From Clostridia bacterium (GTDB lineage: Bacteria > Bacillota > Clostridia > Oscillospirales > Butyricicoccaceae): a stretch of 64,000 nt of DNA. The notes below the pieces were generated by a model. The model had not been told where the DNA came from, ran no database searches, and saw nothing but the letters and a program-made list of their open reading frames with translations. The position numbers and the translations under genes were made by a program. The stretch spans positions 1-64,000 of the forward strand of contig JAQXOO010000002.1 of assembly GCA_029099685.1 (NCBI GenBank), given 5' to 3'. This document shows, in pieces, positions 48,104 to 56,782 of this stretch (its first letter is position 1; each line of letters begins with the position of its first letter).

Positions 48104-48814
48104 TTATTCGCCCAGGATGCGGCGCATCATTTCCTGATAAGCGTCCTCCACATTGCCCAGGTCACGGCGGAAGCGGTCCTTGTCCAGCTTTTCGTGGGTG
48201 GTGCTGTCCCAGAAACGGCAGGTGTCGGGAGAGATTTCGTCCGCCAGGACGATGGTGCCGTCGGACAGGCGGCCGAACTCCATCTTGAAGTCCACCAGGT
48301 CCACGTTGTGCGCCTTCATAAAGGCCTTCAGGAAATCATTCACCGCAAAGGACAGCTCCTTGATGCGGTCGATCTCTGCCTGGGTGGCCAGACCCAGGGC
48401 CAGGGCGTGATAGCTGTTCAGCAGGGGGTCGCCCAGCTCGTCGTTTTTATAGGAGAACTCAATGGTGGGGCTGGAAAAGACGATGCCCTCCTCCACACCG
48501 TAGCGTTTGGCAAAGGAGCCGGCGGAGATGTTGCGGATGATGACCTCCAGGGGGACGATCTGCACCTTTTTCACCACGGTCTCCCGGTCGTTGAGTTCCT
48601 CTACAAAATGGGTGGGGATGCCGGCCTCCTCCAGCTGCTTCATCAGGAAGTTGGTCATCCGGTTGTTGATGGCGCCCTTGCCAACGATGGTACCCTTTTT
48701 CAGGCCGTTGAAGGCGGTGGCGTCATCCTTATAAGAGACGATGTAGCGCTCGGGGTCCTCGGTGGCATAGACCTTTTTGGCCTTGCCTTCATAAAGCTGT
48801 TCTTTCTTTTCCAT
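48104..48814 (-). CDS. purC: SAICAR synthetase
   Basis: [43 protein letters not shown]. Confidence 0.97.
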   Translation of the reverse strand: MEKKEQLYEGKAKKVYATEDPERYIVSYKDDATAFNGLKKGTIVGKGAINNRMTNFLMKQLEEAGIPTHFVEELNDRETVVKKVQIVPLEVIIRNISAGSFAKRYGVEEGIVFSSPTIEFSYKNDELGDPLLNSYHALALGLATQAEIDRIKELSFAVNDFLKAFMKAHNVDLVDFKMEFGRLSDGTIVLADEISPDTCRFWDSTTHEKLDKDRFRRDLGNVEDAYQEMMRRILGE

Positions 48815-48815
48815 G

Positions 48816-49325
48816 TTATCTGCTGCCTCCTACAGTGCTGTACTGTTTTGAGATTTTTTGATCTTTTTCCAGGACTTTTCTGCCGGCTTCCGCCCGGTAT
48901 GCCTCCAGCTTTTCCGCCAGGGCGGGGTCCTCCACCGCCAGGATCTGAACGGAAAGCAAGGCGGCATTGACCGCACCGTCGATGGCTACCGTGGCCACGG
49001 GCATTCCGGAGGGCATCTGTACGGTAGACAGGAGGGCGTCAATGCCGTCCAACGTACTGGATTTGACAGGGATCCCGATGACGGGAAGGGTGGTGCCGGC
49101 GGCCATGGCGCCGGCCAAGTGGGCTGCCTTGCCCGCGGCGGCGATGATGGCGCCGAAGCCGTTTTCCCGGGCGGAGCGGGCGAAGGCGGCGGCTTCCGCG
49201 GGGGTGCGGTGGGCTGAAAGCACCCGGACCTCGCAGGGAACGCCGAACTGGTCCAGAGTGCGGATAGCGCCCTCCAGAACGGGAAGATCGCTGTCGCTGC
49301 CCATGATGATGGCGATTTTTTTCAT
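48816..49325 (-). CDS. purE: 5-(carboxyamino)imidazole ribonucleotide mutase
   Basis: [51 protein letters not shown] upstream. Confidence 0.97.
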   Translation of the reverse strand: MKKIAIIMGSDSDLPVLEGAIRTLDQFGVPCEVRVLSAHRTPAEAAAFARSARENGFGAIIAAAGKAAHLAGAMAAGTTLPVIGIPVKSSTLDGIDALLSTVQMPSGMPVATVAIDGAVNAALLSVQILAVEDPALAEKLEAYRAEAGRKVLEKDQKISKQYSTVGGSR

Positions 49326-49362
49326 GCTGGCCTCCTGTTTATGATGGTGTAGGGTCGGAAAC

Positions 49363-49405
49363 AAAAAAGGACAGTCCTATCCCTTGGCTCAAGAACAGGA
49401 CTGCC
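49363..49405 (-). terminator. Riboswitch expression-platform terminator upstream of purE
   Basis: On minus: GGCAGTCCT...AGGACTGTCCTTTTTT; its 5' arm overlaps the 3' end of the aptamer (CTGGGCAGTCCTG). Confidence 0.75.
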
Positions 49406-49475
49406 CAGACGGTCGGCAATGGTGCGGTGTCACTCCTGTTCCCTTGTGGTGCTCCACAATTTCCGTCAGTTGCAG
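49401..49475 (-). ncRNA. ZTP (pfl) riboswitch aptamer
   Basis: On minus: CAACTGACGGAA-ATTGTGG-AGCA-CCACAA-GGGAACAGGAGTGACACCGCACCATT-GCCGACCGTCTGGGCA, matching the conserved ACUGACGGAA ... GCCGACCGUCUGGGC ZTP/pfl core. Confidence 0.88.
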
Positions 49476-49501
49476 AAGTGAATGAAATGATTGTCAAGTA
49501 A

Positions 49502-49530
49502 AATATATCATGTGTTTCGATAAAAAACAA
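49502..49530 (-). promoter_or_regulatory. Putative promoter of the purine operon
   Basis: On minus: TTGTTT - 17 nt - TATATT, just upstream of the aptamer. Confidence 0.5.
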
Positions 49531-49810
49531 GATACCATGTTCCACAAAACCAAGGGGACAAAGGCGCGAAAAAGGATGATTTTTTTGCCAAAACGCACAG
49601 GAGGCCGGAGACCGCTCCGAAAAAGATTCCGAAAACGGAAAAAACAGCTGTTGACAAAATGTTTTCAGTTTCGTTGTTTTTCGTTCACCAATGGGGCGGC
49701 GGAATGCGCTATGATAAAACCGCGAAAGAAACAAGCGGATGTTCTTTTCGTAAAGCTGTCCGCCGGGTACCAACGGCGGGCGGCGATCCTTTCTCCCCTC
49801 ATTTTTCCGC

Positions 49811-49840
49811 AAAAGCCCGGCAGCTTGCTGCCGGGCTTTT
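49811..49840. terminator. Bidirectional terminator 3' of the pucR-type gene
   Basis: AAAAGCCCGGCAGC TTGCTGCCGGGCTTTT. Confidence 0.85.
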
Positions 49841-49860
49841 GTGTTGCCGCAAAAAGACCG

Positions 49861-51018
49861 TCACGGTTCCAGTTCTCCGGCAAGCTGCTCCAGCTGGACG
49901 CAGAGGAAGGCCTGCTGGTCAAACTCCGGCGGGTCGTCCCACAGCCTGCGCACCGTTTTCACCCGGTAGCGGACGGTGTTGGGATGCTGGTACAGCGCCC
50001 GGGCGGTCTCGTTCACATCTCCGCCGCACCGGACGAAGGCGGTCAGGGTGTCCAGCAGGGCGGTGCCGTGCTCTTGGTCATAGGCCCGCACTTCCGCCAG
50101 CTGGCGGCGGCACTCCTCCCGGCAGCCGGGGGCGTCCAGCAGGGGCAGGAGGTACCGGTACAGGCCAAGCTGGCCGTAGTCCACCCAATCCCGCTGCCAC
50201 AGGCGGCACATCCGGTTGGCCTGCAGGGCCTGGCTGACGCAGGCGTCCAGCTGCCGGCGGGTGGCCACCGTGCGGCTGAAGCCCACCCGGCAGGCCTCCG
50301 GGGGCAGGCGGAGGGCCTCCAGCTTGCTCAGCAGCAGGGCGCGGCAGCGCCCCTCGTCCAGGGGCTGAGGGGTGGTGAGCAGCAGAAGTGCGCCGCCCCG
50401 GTAGATGAACATGGCGTAGTGAAAGCCGCTCTCATCCATGGGGACCCAGCGGGTGGTCTGCCGGGTGGGCAGCGGCGCCCGCCCCGCCTTGTCCCGGAAG
50501 GTGGCGAAGGCCGCCGCGCACCAGGGCAGCATCCGGTCGTCCAGCCTGTGGGAAAGGGCGCTGACCTGGCTTTCCGTAAGAGGCTCCCGCAGCAGGTGCC
50601 CCAGCAGCTCCGCCTGGGCGGCCTGGCGGTCCTTTTCCTTCATCAGCTCGTTGACCGCGATGATGATGTCCTCCATATAGGTGGAGTGAAAGGTGAACAC
50701 CGGCACGCCGGCGGCGTCCGCCAGCTGCTGCAGCTTGTCGGGGATGGTGAAGTAGTACACCGTTTTGATGGCAAAGCCCGAGATGCCCTTGTTGACCAGC
50801 GCCCGAAAGGCCTCCAGGATCAGCGACTCGTCGTTTTTGGCGAAATACAGGGAGGACAGAATGAAATCTCCCGGGCGGAAGGCGGAATAGTCCCGGGCGT
50901 CGGTCTCGTAGTCCAGCATGGTCACATTGGTGACCTCGTTTGTAAGGCCGCGCTCGCCGGCCTGCAGCTGAAACTCGTGAAAGGGCTCCAGCTGGAGCAC
51001 CTCGTATACCTGGGTCAT
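49861..51018 (-). CDS. PucR-family transcriptional regulator
   Basis: MTQVYEVLQLEPFHEFQLQAGERGLTNEVTNVTMLDYETDARDYSAFRPGDFILSSLYFA (PucR N-domain); C-terminal GGDVNETARALYQHPNTVRYRVKTVRRL (HTH_30). Confidence 0.92.
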   Translation of the reverse strand: MTQVYEVLQLEPFHEFQLQAGERGLTNEVTNVTMLDYETDARDYSAFRPGDFILSSLYFAKNDESLILEAFRALVNKGISGFAIKTVYYFTIPDKLQQLADAAGVPVFTFHSTYMEDIIIAVNELMKEKDRQAAQAELLGHLLREPLTESQVSALSHRLDDRMLPWCAAAFATFRDKAGRAPLPTRQTTRWVPMDESGFHYAMFIYRGGALLLLTTPQPLDEGRCRALLLSKLEALRLPPEACRVGFSRTVATRRQLDACVSQALQANRMCRLWQRDWVDYGQLGLYRYLLPLLDAPGCREECRRQLAEVRAYDQEHGTALLDTLTAFVRCGGDVNETARALYQHPNTVRYRVKTVRRLWDDPPEFDQQAFLCVQLEQLAGELEP

Positions 51019-51088
51019 GGGGAGAGCCTCCTTGCAGCATTCGCTTTTTTTCATCATACCACAGGCGCGGGCCTGTGACAACAATTCC

Positions 51089-51105
51089 TTTGTAAAAATT
51101 ACAAA
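51089..51105. promoter_or_regulatory. Inverted repeat TTTGTAA-AAA-TTACAAA (operator candidate 1)
   Basis: Perfect 7-3-7 inverted repeat in the pucR/ord intergenic region. Confidence 0.55.
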
Positions 51106-51117
51106 ATGACGAAATAT

Positions 51118-51136
51118 TTTTGTAATTCTCACAAAA
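51118..51136. promoter_or_regulatory. Imperfect inverted repeat TTTTGTAA-TTC-TCACAAAA (operator candidate 2)
   Basis: Same motif as 51089-51105 with one mismatch, 30 bp centre-to-centre. Confidence 0.5.
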
Positions 51137-51230
51137 AAGGACCGTTGCGCAGGGTTTTCCGGATGTGGTATCATGATTACAAAGAGCCGTTCGTGTTTAT
51201 TTTATTATGTATAAGGAGGACTGTTTTCTT

Positions 51231-52301
51231 ATGGAAAATGTAAAAGTCATCATCTGGGGCCTGGGCGCCATGGGCGGCGGCATCGCCGATATGCTGCTGA
51301 AGAAAAAGGGCGTTGACATCGTGGGCGTTGCCGGCCGCGGCGCCAAGATCGGCAAGAGCATGTTCGATTACATCAAGACCCCCCGGGGCGACCGTCCCGA
51401 TGTGCTGATCTCCAAGCCCGAGGACATCATCAAGCCCGGCGCAGCCGATATCGTCATGCTGTGCACCGACTCCTTTACCAAGGACGCCTTCCCCCGGATG
51501 AAGTTCATCCTGGAGCAGGGCATCAACTGCATCACCTCTGCCGAGGAGATGGCCTATCCCAAGGCACAGAACCCCGAGCTGGCCGAGGAGCTGGACAAGA
51601 TCGCCAAGGCCAACGGCGTCTCCATCCTGGGCACCGGCATCAATCCCGGCCTGATCATGGACCTGCTGGTGCTGATCTGGACCGGCTGCATGGAGGATGT
51701 GGAGCACATCGTTTCCCGCCGCGTCAACAGCCTGTCTCCCTTCGGCCCCGCCGTTATGTCTGAGCAGGGCATCGGCATCACCAAGGAGGAGTTCTACCTC
51801 CGCAAGGAAGGCAAGGGCTCCGGCCACCTGTCCGGCCACGTGGGCTTTGCCGAGAGCGTGGGCATGATCGCCGACGGCATCGGCTGGGATGTGGCCAAGT
51901 TCACCCAGGATATGGAGCCCATCGTCACCGATGTGGACCGCAAGAGCCCCTACGGCTTTGCCGCCGCGGGCAACGTGGCCGGCGTGGCCATGAAGGCCTG
52001 GGGCTATGACAAGGACGGCCAGTGCATCATCGAGATGGACCATCCCCAGCAGATCGAGCCCGAGCAGGTGGGCGTCAAGACCGGCGACTATGTCATCGTC
52101 AAGGGCACGCCCAATGTGAACATGGTCAACTCTCCGGAGATCGACGGCGGCATCGGCACCATCGCCATGTGCGCCAACATGATCCCCCAGGTCATCAACG
52201 CCAACCCCGGCCTGCACACCATGCTGACCCTGCCCGTGCCCCGCGCCATTATGGGCGATATGCGTGACCGCATCGACCCTGAAAAGAAAATCGTAAAGTA
52301 A
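51231..52301 (+). CDS. ord: 2,4-diaminopentanoate dehydrogenase
   Basis: MENVKVIIWGLGAMGGGIADMLLKKKGVDIVGVAGRGAKIGKSMFDYI...; position at head of ort/ora operon; AAGGAGG RBS. Confidence 0.92.
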   Translation: MENVKVIIWGLGAMGGGIADMLLKKKGVDIVGVAGRGAKIGKSMFDYIKTPRGDRPDVLISKPEDIIKPGAADIVMLCTDSFTKDAFPRMKFILEQGINCITSAEEMAYPKAQNPELAEELDKIAKANGVSILGTGINPGLIMDLLVLIWTGCMEDVEHIVSRRVNSLSPFGPAVMSEQGIGITKEEFYLRKEGKGSGHLSGHVGFAESVGMIADGIGWDVAKFTQDMEPIVTDVDRKSPYGFAAAGNVAGVAMKAWGYDKDGQCIIEMDHPQQIEPEQVGVKTGDYVIVKGTPNVNMVNSPEIDGGIGTIAMCANMIPQVINANPGLHTMLTLPVPRAIMGDMRDRIDPEKKIVK

Positions 52302-52391
52302 GAAAAACCGGCATGGGGGGCGAACGATGTTTGCCCCCCATCGTGCAGGCCGGCGGAAGACCCTTCCGCCTAAAATGCAAGTCAGAAAGGA

Positions 52392-52706
52392 ATGAGTTCT
52401 TTGGCTAAGAAAAATGATTATGTCCGCATCCACCGCGCCATCCTGGCGGCGGAGGAGCGCACCGGCAAGCTGCCGGAGGATACCAAGAGCGTCCCCCTGG
52501 AAATGTGGGTCAAGGGCTGGCTGCAGGATGACAGCGCGGACCTGGGCGACACCGTCACCGTCAAAACGGTGGTGGGCCGCCTGGAGACCGGCGTGCTGAT
52601 GGAGGAAAACCCCTGCTACGCCCTGAACTACGGCGAGTATGTGCCCGAGATCCTGGAGATCGACCGGCAGCTGAGAAGCGTTTTGTTTGAGGGGGAGGAA
52701 GCATGA
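52392..52706 (+). CDS. ortA: 2-amino-4-oxopentanoate thiolase subunit OrtA
   Basis: KKNDYVRIHRAILAAEERTGKLPEDTKSVPLEMWVKGWLQDD..., between ord and ortB. Confidence 0.9.
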   Translation: MSSLAKKNDYVRIHRAILAAEERTGKLPEDTKSVPLEMWVKGWLQDDSADLGDTVTVKTVVGRLETGVLMEENPCYALNYGEYVPEILEIDRQLRSVLFEGEEA

Positions 52707-54109
52707 GCATGGACAGAAGCTACAACGCCGTCACCGGACGGAAGAGCCAGATCATCCGCGACGCCATCGGCGTGGATTACAGCAAATATGAAAAAGAGGG
52801 CATCGCCTTTGACTACGAGGCGATGATGAACGACACCGGCTACACCCTGGAGGACCATATCCGCATCCAGCGGGAGTACAACGTGGGCAACACCCCGGTT
52901 TTTGAACTGCACAACCTCACCGCCCTGGCCAGAAAGTGCGCCAAACCCGGCAAGGGCGCCCGCATCTTTGTCAAGGACGAGGCATCCAACCCCGCCGGCT
53001 CCTTCAAGGAGCGCCGCGCCGCCGCCTCTGTGTACCACGCCAAAAAGATGGGCTACAAGGGCGTTGTCGCCGCCACCTCCGGCAACTACGGCGCCGCCGT
53101 GGCCTCTCAGGCCGCCATGCAGGGGCTGAAGTGCATCATCGTCCAGGAGTGCTACGACTCCAAGGGCATGGGCCAGCCCGAGATCGTGGAAAAGGCCCGC
53201 AAGTGCGAGGCCCTGGGCGCGGAAGTGCTGCAGCTGACCGTGGGTCCCGAGCTGTTTTATGAGACCCTGCTGATGCTGGAGGATACCGGCTACTTCAACG
53301 CCTCCCTGTACTCCGCCTTCGGCGTCTCCGGCGTGGAGACTCTGGGCTGGGAGCTGGGACACCAGTTCCTGGAGCGCTACGGCAGGCATCCCGACGTGGT
53401 GGTCTGCGCCAACGCCGGCGGCGGCAACCTCACCGGCACCGCCCGCGGCCTGAAAAAGGCCGGCTGCCCCGCCCAGGTGGTGGCCGCTTCCGTGGATCTG
53501 ACCGGCCTGTCCATGGCCTCTGACCAGCAGTTCAACCGCAAGTCCTTTACCACCGCCCACACCGGCTTCGGCGTGCCTTATGCCACCGATCCCGACCACA
53601 GCGACGTGCCCCGCTCCGCCGCCCGCCCCCTGCGCTACATGGACCGCTATGTCACCGTCCGCCAGGGCGAGGTGTTCTACATCACCGAGGCCCTGGCCAC
53701 GCTGGAGGGCATGGAAAAAGGCCCCGCCGGCAACACCAGCCTGGCCGCTGCCTTTGCTCTGGCTCAGGAGCTGGACCAGGACCAGATCATCGTGGCCCAG
53801 GAGACCGAGTACACCGGCGCCGGCAAGCACATCCAGCCCCAGCTGGCCTTTGCCCGCAAAAACGGCATTGAGCTGAAATTCGGCGATCCCGCCCAGGAGA
53901 TCCCCGGCCAGAACATCATCTTCCCCGAAAAGCCTTCTCTGATCAAGGCGCGGGATATGGATCTGGACCGCCTGCGCCGCTCCCTCATCAAGCATCAGGT
54001 CAAAAACTGCACCGCCCCCCTCACCGATGGGGAAGTGGCCTATCTGATGGAGGAGACCCGCGGCAGCGAGGCCTTTGTCCGCAAGACACTGGAGGAGCTG
54101 GGTCTCTGA
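52703..54109 (+). CDS. ortB: 2-amino-4-oxopentanoate thiolase subunit OrtB (PLP-dependent)
   Basis: FVKDEASNPAGSFKERRAAASVYHAKKMGYKGVVAATSGNYGAAVASQAA fold-type II PLP motif; operon context. Confidence 0.92.
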   Translation: MSMDRSYNAVTGRKSQIIRDAIGVDYSKYEKEGIAFDYEAMMNDTGYTLEDHIRIQREYNVGNTPVFELHNLTALARKCAKPGKGARIFVKDEASNPAGSFKERRAAASVYHAKKMGYKGVVAATSGNYGAAVASQAAMQGLKCIIVQECYDSKGMGQPEIVEKARKCEALGAEVLQLTVGPELFYETLLMLEDTGYFNASLYSAFGVSGVETLGWELGHQFLERYGRHPDVVVCANAGGGNLTGTARGLKKAGCPAQVVAASVDLTGLSMASDQQFNRKSFTTAHTGFGVPYATDPDHSDVPRSAARPLRYMDRYVTVRQGEVFYITEALATLEGMEKGPAGNTSLAAAFALAQELDQDQIIVAQETEYTGAGKHIQPQLAFARKNGIELKFGDPAQEIPGQNIIFPEKPSLIKARDMDLDRLRRSLIKHQVKNCTAPLTDGEVAYLMEETRGSEAFVRKTLEELGL

Positions 54110-54152
54110 GCGCCCGGTTTTCGGGGACGATTCTTTAAAAAGAGGTTGAAGT

Positions 54153-54518
54153 ATGAAGAGACAAGATGATTTCGAAAGCCGCCGCGCCCATCTGAAGGGC
54201 ATGAGCGACGAGGAATTGAAGGCCTATTTCTGGAAGCTGGCCCAGCAGGTGGTGGACCCCCTGCTGGAGCTGGGCTATAAAAACACCAGCCCCGCCATCG
54301 AGCGGTCCGTGCTGCTGCGCATGGGCTTTTCCTCTCTGGAGGCCAAGCCCATGGTGGAGCAGGCCATCGCCCACAATCTGATCTCCCACGGCGTGGGCAA
54401 TGTGGTCTACCGCCTGCACAAGTCCACCGGGATGTCCATCCGTGACGCCGGTACGGCCCTGGCCCGGGGCGAGCTGTGGGACCAGGCCGAAAAGCTGTTT
54501 GAAGGAGGGGCCGAATAA
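54153..54518 (+). CDS. oraS: D-ornithine 4,5-aminomutase subunit S
   Basis: MKRQDDFESRRAHLKGMSDEELKAYFWKLAQQVVDPLLELGYKNTSPAIERSVLLRMGFSSLEA. Confidence 0.93.
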   Translation: MKRQDDFESRRAHLKGMSDEELKAYFWKLAQQVVDPLLELGYKNTSPAIERSVLLRMGFSSLEAKPMVEQAIAHNLISHGVGNVVYRLHKSTGMSIRDAGTALARGELWDQAEKLFEGGAE

Positions 54519-56764
54519 TGTCTGACTACAAGCTGCAGAAGAACGAGCGCATCGACGTGGAGGAGGTCCTGAAGGACCTGGAGCATTACCGTCCCCGCCG
54601 CCGGGGCTGGGTTTGGCGTACGCCCGCCAGCCAGGAGCACCTGAAGGAGGGGCCCTTCCAGTACCGGGACATTTCCGAGCCCATGGCCGGCGACAGCGTC
54701 GGTCTGATGACCGCCCACTATTTTGACAACATCGATCCCCAGCCCATGCCCACCATCACCACGGAGATCGCCTCCGGCCGGTTTGAGGACGACATCCGCC
54801 GTATGCGTATGGCCGCCCATCACGGCGCCGACCACATCATGGTCATCCGCACCGCCGGCCAGTCCCACTTCGACGGTCTGATCGAGGGCACGCCCCAGGG
54901 CATGGGCGGCGTTCCCATCACCCGCAAGCAGGTCCGCGCCCAGCGCAAGGCTCTGGACATGATCGAGGATGAGGTGGGCCGCCCCATCAACTACCACTCT
55001 TATGTCTCCGGCGTGGCCGGGCCTGACGTGGCCGTCATGTTCGCCGAGGAAGGCGTCAACGGCTGCCACCAGGACCCCCAGTACAACGTCATCTACCGCA
55101 ACATCAACATGATCCGCTCCTTTGTGGACGCCTGCGAGTCCAAAAAGATCATCGCCTGGTCCGGCATGGCCCAGATCGACGGCGCCCACAACGCCAACGC
55201 CACCGCACGGGAGGCCTGGAAGGTCATGCCCGAGCTGATGGTGCAGCACGCCATCAACGCCGCCTTTTCCGCCGGCGTGGGCATCGACAAAAAGCTGATC
55301 TGCCTGTCCACCGTGCCCCCCACGGCAACGCCCGCGCCCTGCGTCTATATGGACCTGCCCTATGCGGTGGCGCTCCGCGACCTGTTCTCTGAGTACCGGA
55401 TGCGCGCCCAGATGAACACCAAGTATGTGGAAAGCTCCACCCGGGACGCCACGGTGACCCACGTGCTGAATATGCTGATCTCCAAGCTGACCTCCGCGGA
55501 CATCCAGTCCACCATCACCCCCGACGAGGGCCGGAATGTGCCCTGGCACATCTACAACATTGAGGCCTGCGACACCGCCAAGCAGACGCTGCTGGGCATG
55601 GACGGCCTGATGGACATGGTGGAGCTGAAGGACGCAGGCCCCCTGCGGGAGACCGCCCGGGAGCTGAAGGAACGGGCCGTGCTGTTCTTCGAGGAGATCC
55701 TGGCCGTGGGCGGCTACTTCAACGCCGTGGAGCAGGGCTTCTTCGTGGACTCCGGCCTCTATCCCGAGCGCAACGGCGACGGCATCTTCCGCGAGATCCA
55801 GGGCGGCGTGGGCGCCGGTACCGTCTTTGAGCGCGCAGCGGACTATATGGCCCCCGTCACCGCCCATTACGGCTACAACAACGTGGCCCAGTACGATGAG
55901 AGCGCCGTGGGCGATCCTTCCAAACTCATCGGCGGCTGCACCTTCGAGGATCCCGATAAGATCGTTTACATCGACGAGCTGGATGAGGAAGACAACGTCA
56001 ACGTCCGCATGGCCGAAACCGCCAAGTACCGGGGCAAAAACTGCAAGACCCTCAAGCCTGAGATGGAGTGGCAGGCAGACGGCATCGTCATGGTCAACCT
56101 GTTCTTCCCCACGTCCCGCCGCATCGCGGAGGCCGCCGCCATCGAGACGGGCCGCCGCATGGGCCTGAAGGAAGTGGAGGTCATCAGCCGCGAGATCATG
56201 CAGGAGGCCGAGGGCACCCGCGTGGAGATCAAGGGCCGGGTGGACTTCGATCTGGATATGGATACGCTGGTCATTCCCGAGGAGCCCCATGTGCTGTCTG
56301 ACGCGGAGATCCGCGCCGACATCGAGCGCAAGCCCATGACCGTGGTCTGCGGCACCGTGGGCAACGACGAGCATTCCGTGGGCCTGCGGGAGATCATCGA
56401 TATCAAGCACGGCGGCATTGAAAAATACGGCATCAAGGTCCATTATCTGGGCACCTCCGTCCCGGTGGAAAAGCTGGTGAACGCCGCCATCGAGCTGGAC
56501 GCCGACGCCATCCTGGCTTCCACCATCATCAGCCATGATGACATCCATTACAAGAATATCGCCAACATCGACCGGCTGGCCCGGGAGATGGGCGTCCGCG
56601 ACCGCCTGATGTTCCTGGTGGGCGGCACCCAGATCACCCCGGAGATCGCCGTCCAGATGGGCGCTGACGCCGGCTTCGGCCGCGGCACCAAGGGCATCCA
56701 CGACGCCACCTTCCTGGTGGAGCGCCGCCGTGAGCTGGAAGCCGCCGGCAAGTGGCCCCGCTGA
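54518..56764 (+). CDS. oraE: D-ornithine 4,5-aminomutase subunit E (B12- and PLP-dependent)
   Basis: MSDYKLQKNERIDVEEVLKDLEHYRPRRRGWVWR..., C-terminal B12-binding-type region VVCGTVGNDEHSVGLREIIDIKHGGIEKYGIKVHYLGTSVP. Confidence 0.95.
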   Translation: MSDYKLQKNERIDVEEVLKDLEHYRPRRRGWVWRTPASQEHLKEGPFQYRDISEPMAGDSVGLMTAHYFDNIDPQPMPTITTEIASGRFEDDIRRMRMAAHHGADHIMVIRTAGQSHFDGLIEGTPQGMGGVPITRKQVRAQRKALDMIEDEVGRPINYHSYVSGVAGPDVAVMFAEEGVNGCHQDPQYNVIYRNINMIRSFVDACESKKIIAWSGMAQIDGAHNANATAREAWKVMPELMVQHAINAAFSAGVGIDKKLICLSTVPPTATPAPCVYMDLPYAVALRDLFSEYRMRAQMNTKYVESSTRDATVTHVLNMLISKLTSADIQSTITPDEGRNVPWHIYNIEACDTAKQTLLGMDGLMDMVELKDAGPLRETARELKERAVLFFEEILAVGGYFNAVEQGFFVDSGLYPERNGDGIFREIQGGVGAGTVFERAADYMAPVTAHYGYNNVAQYDESAVGDPSKLIGGCTFEDPDKIVYIDELDEEDNVNVRMAETAKYRGKNCKTLKPEMEWQADGIVMVNLFFPTSRRIAEAAAIETGRRMGLKEVEVISREIMQEAEGTRVEIKGRVDFDLDMDTLVIPEEPHVLSDAEIRADIERKPMTVVCGTVGNDEHSVGLREIIDIKHGGIEKYGIKVHYLGTSVPVEKLVNAAIELDADAILASTIISHDDIHYKNIANIDRLAREMGVRDRLMFLVGGTQITPEIAVQMGADAGFGRGTKGIHDATFLVERRRELEAAGKWPR

Positions 56765-56782
56765 ACAACAAAGGAGAACCCC

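Noticed and set aside
49401-49475. Considered a purine (guanine/adenine) or THF riboswitch for the pur leader
   Set aside because: The conserved ACTGACGGAA ... CCGACCGTCTGGGC core fits the ZTP/pfl class; purine-riboswitch loop sequences and the THF core are absent.
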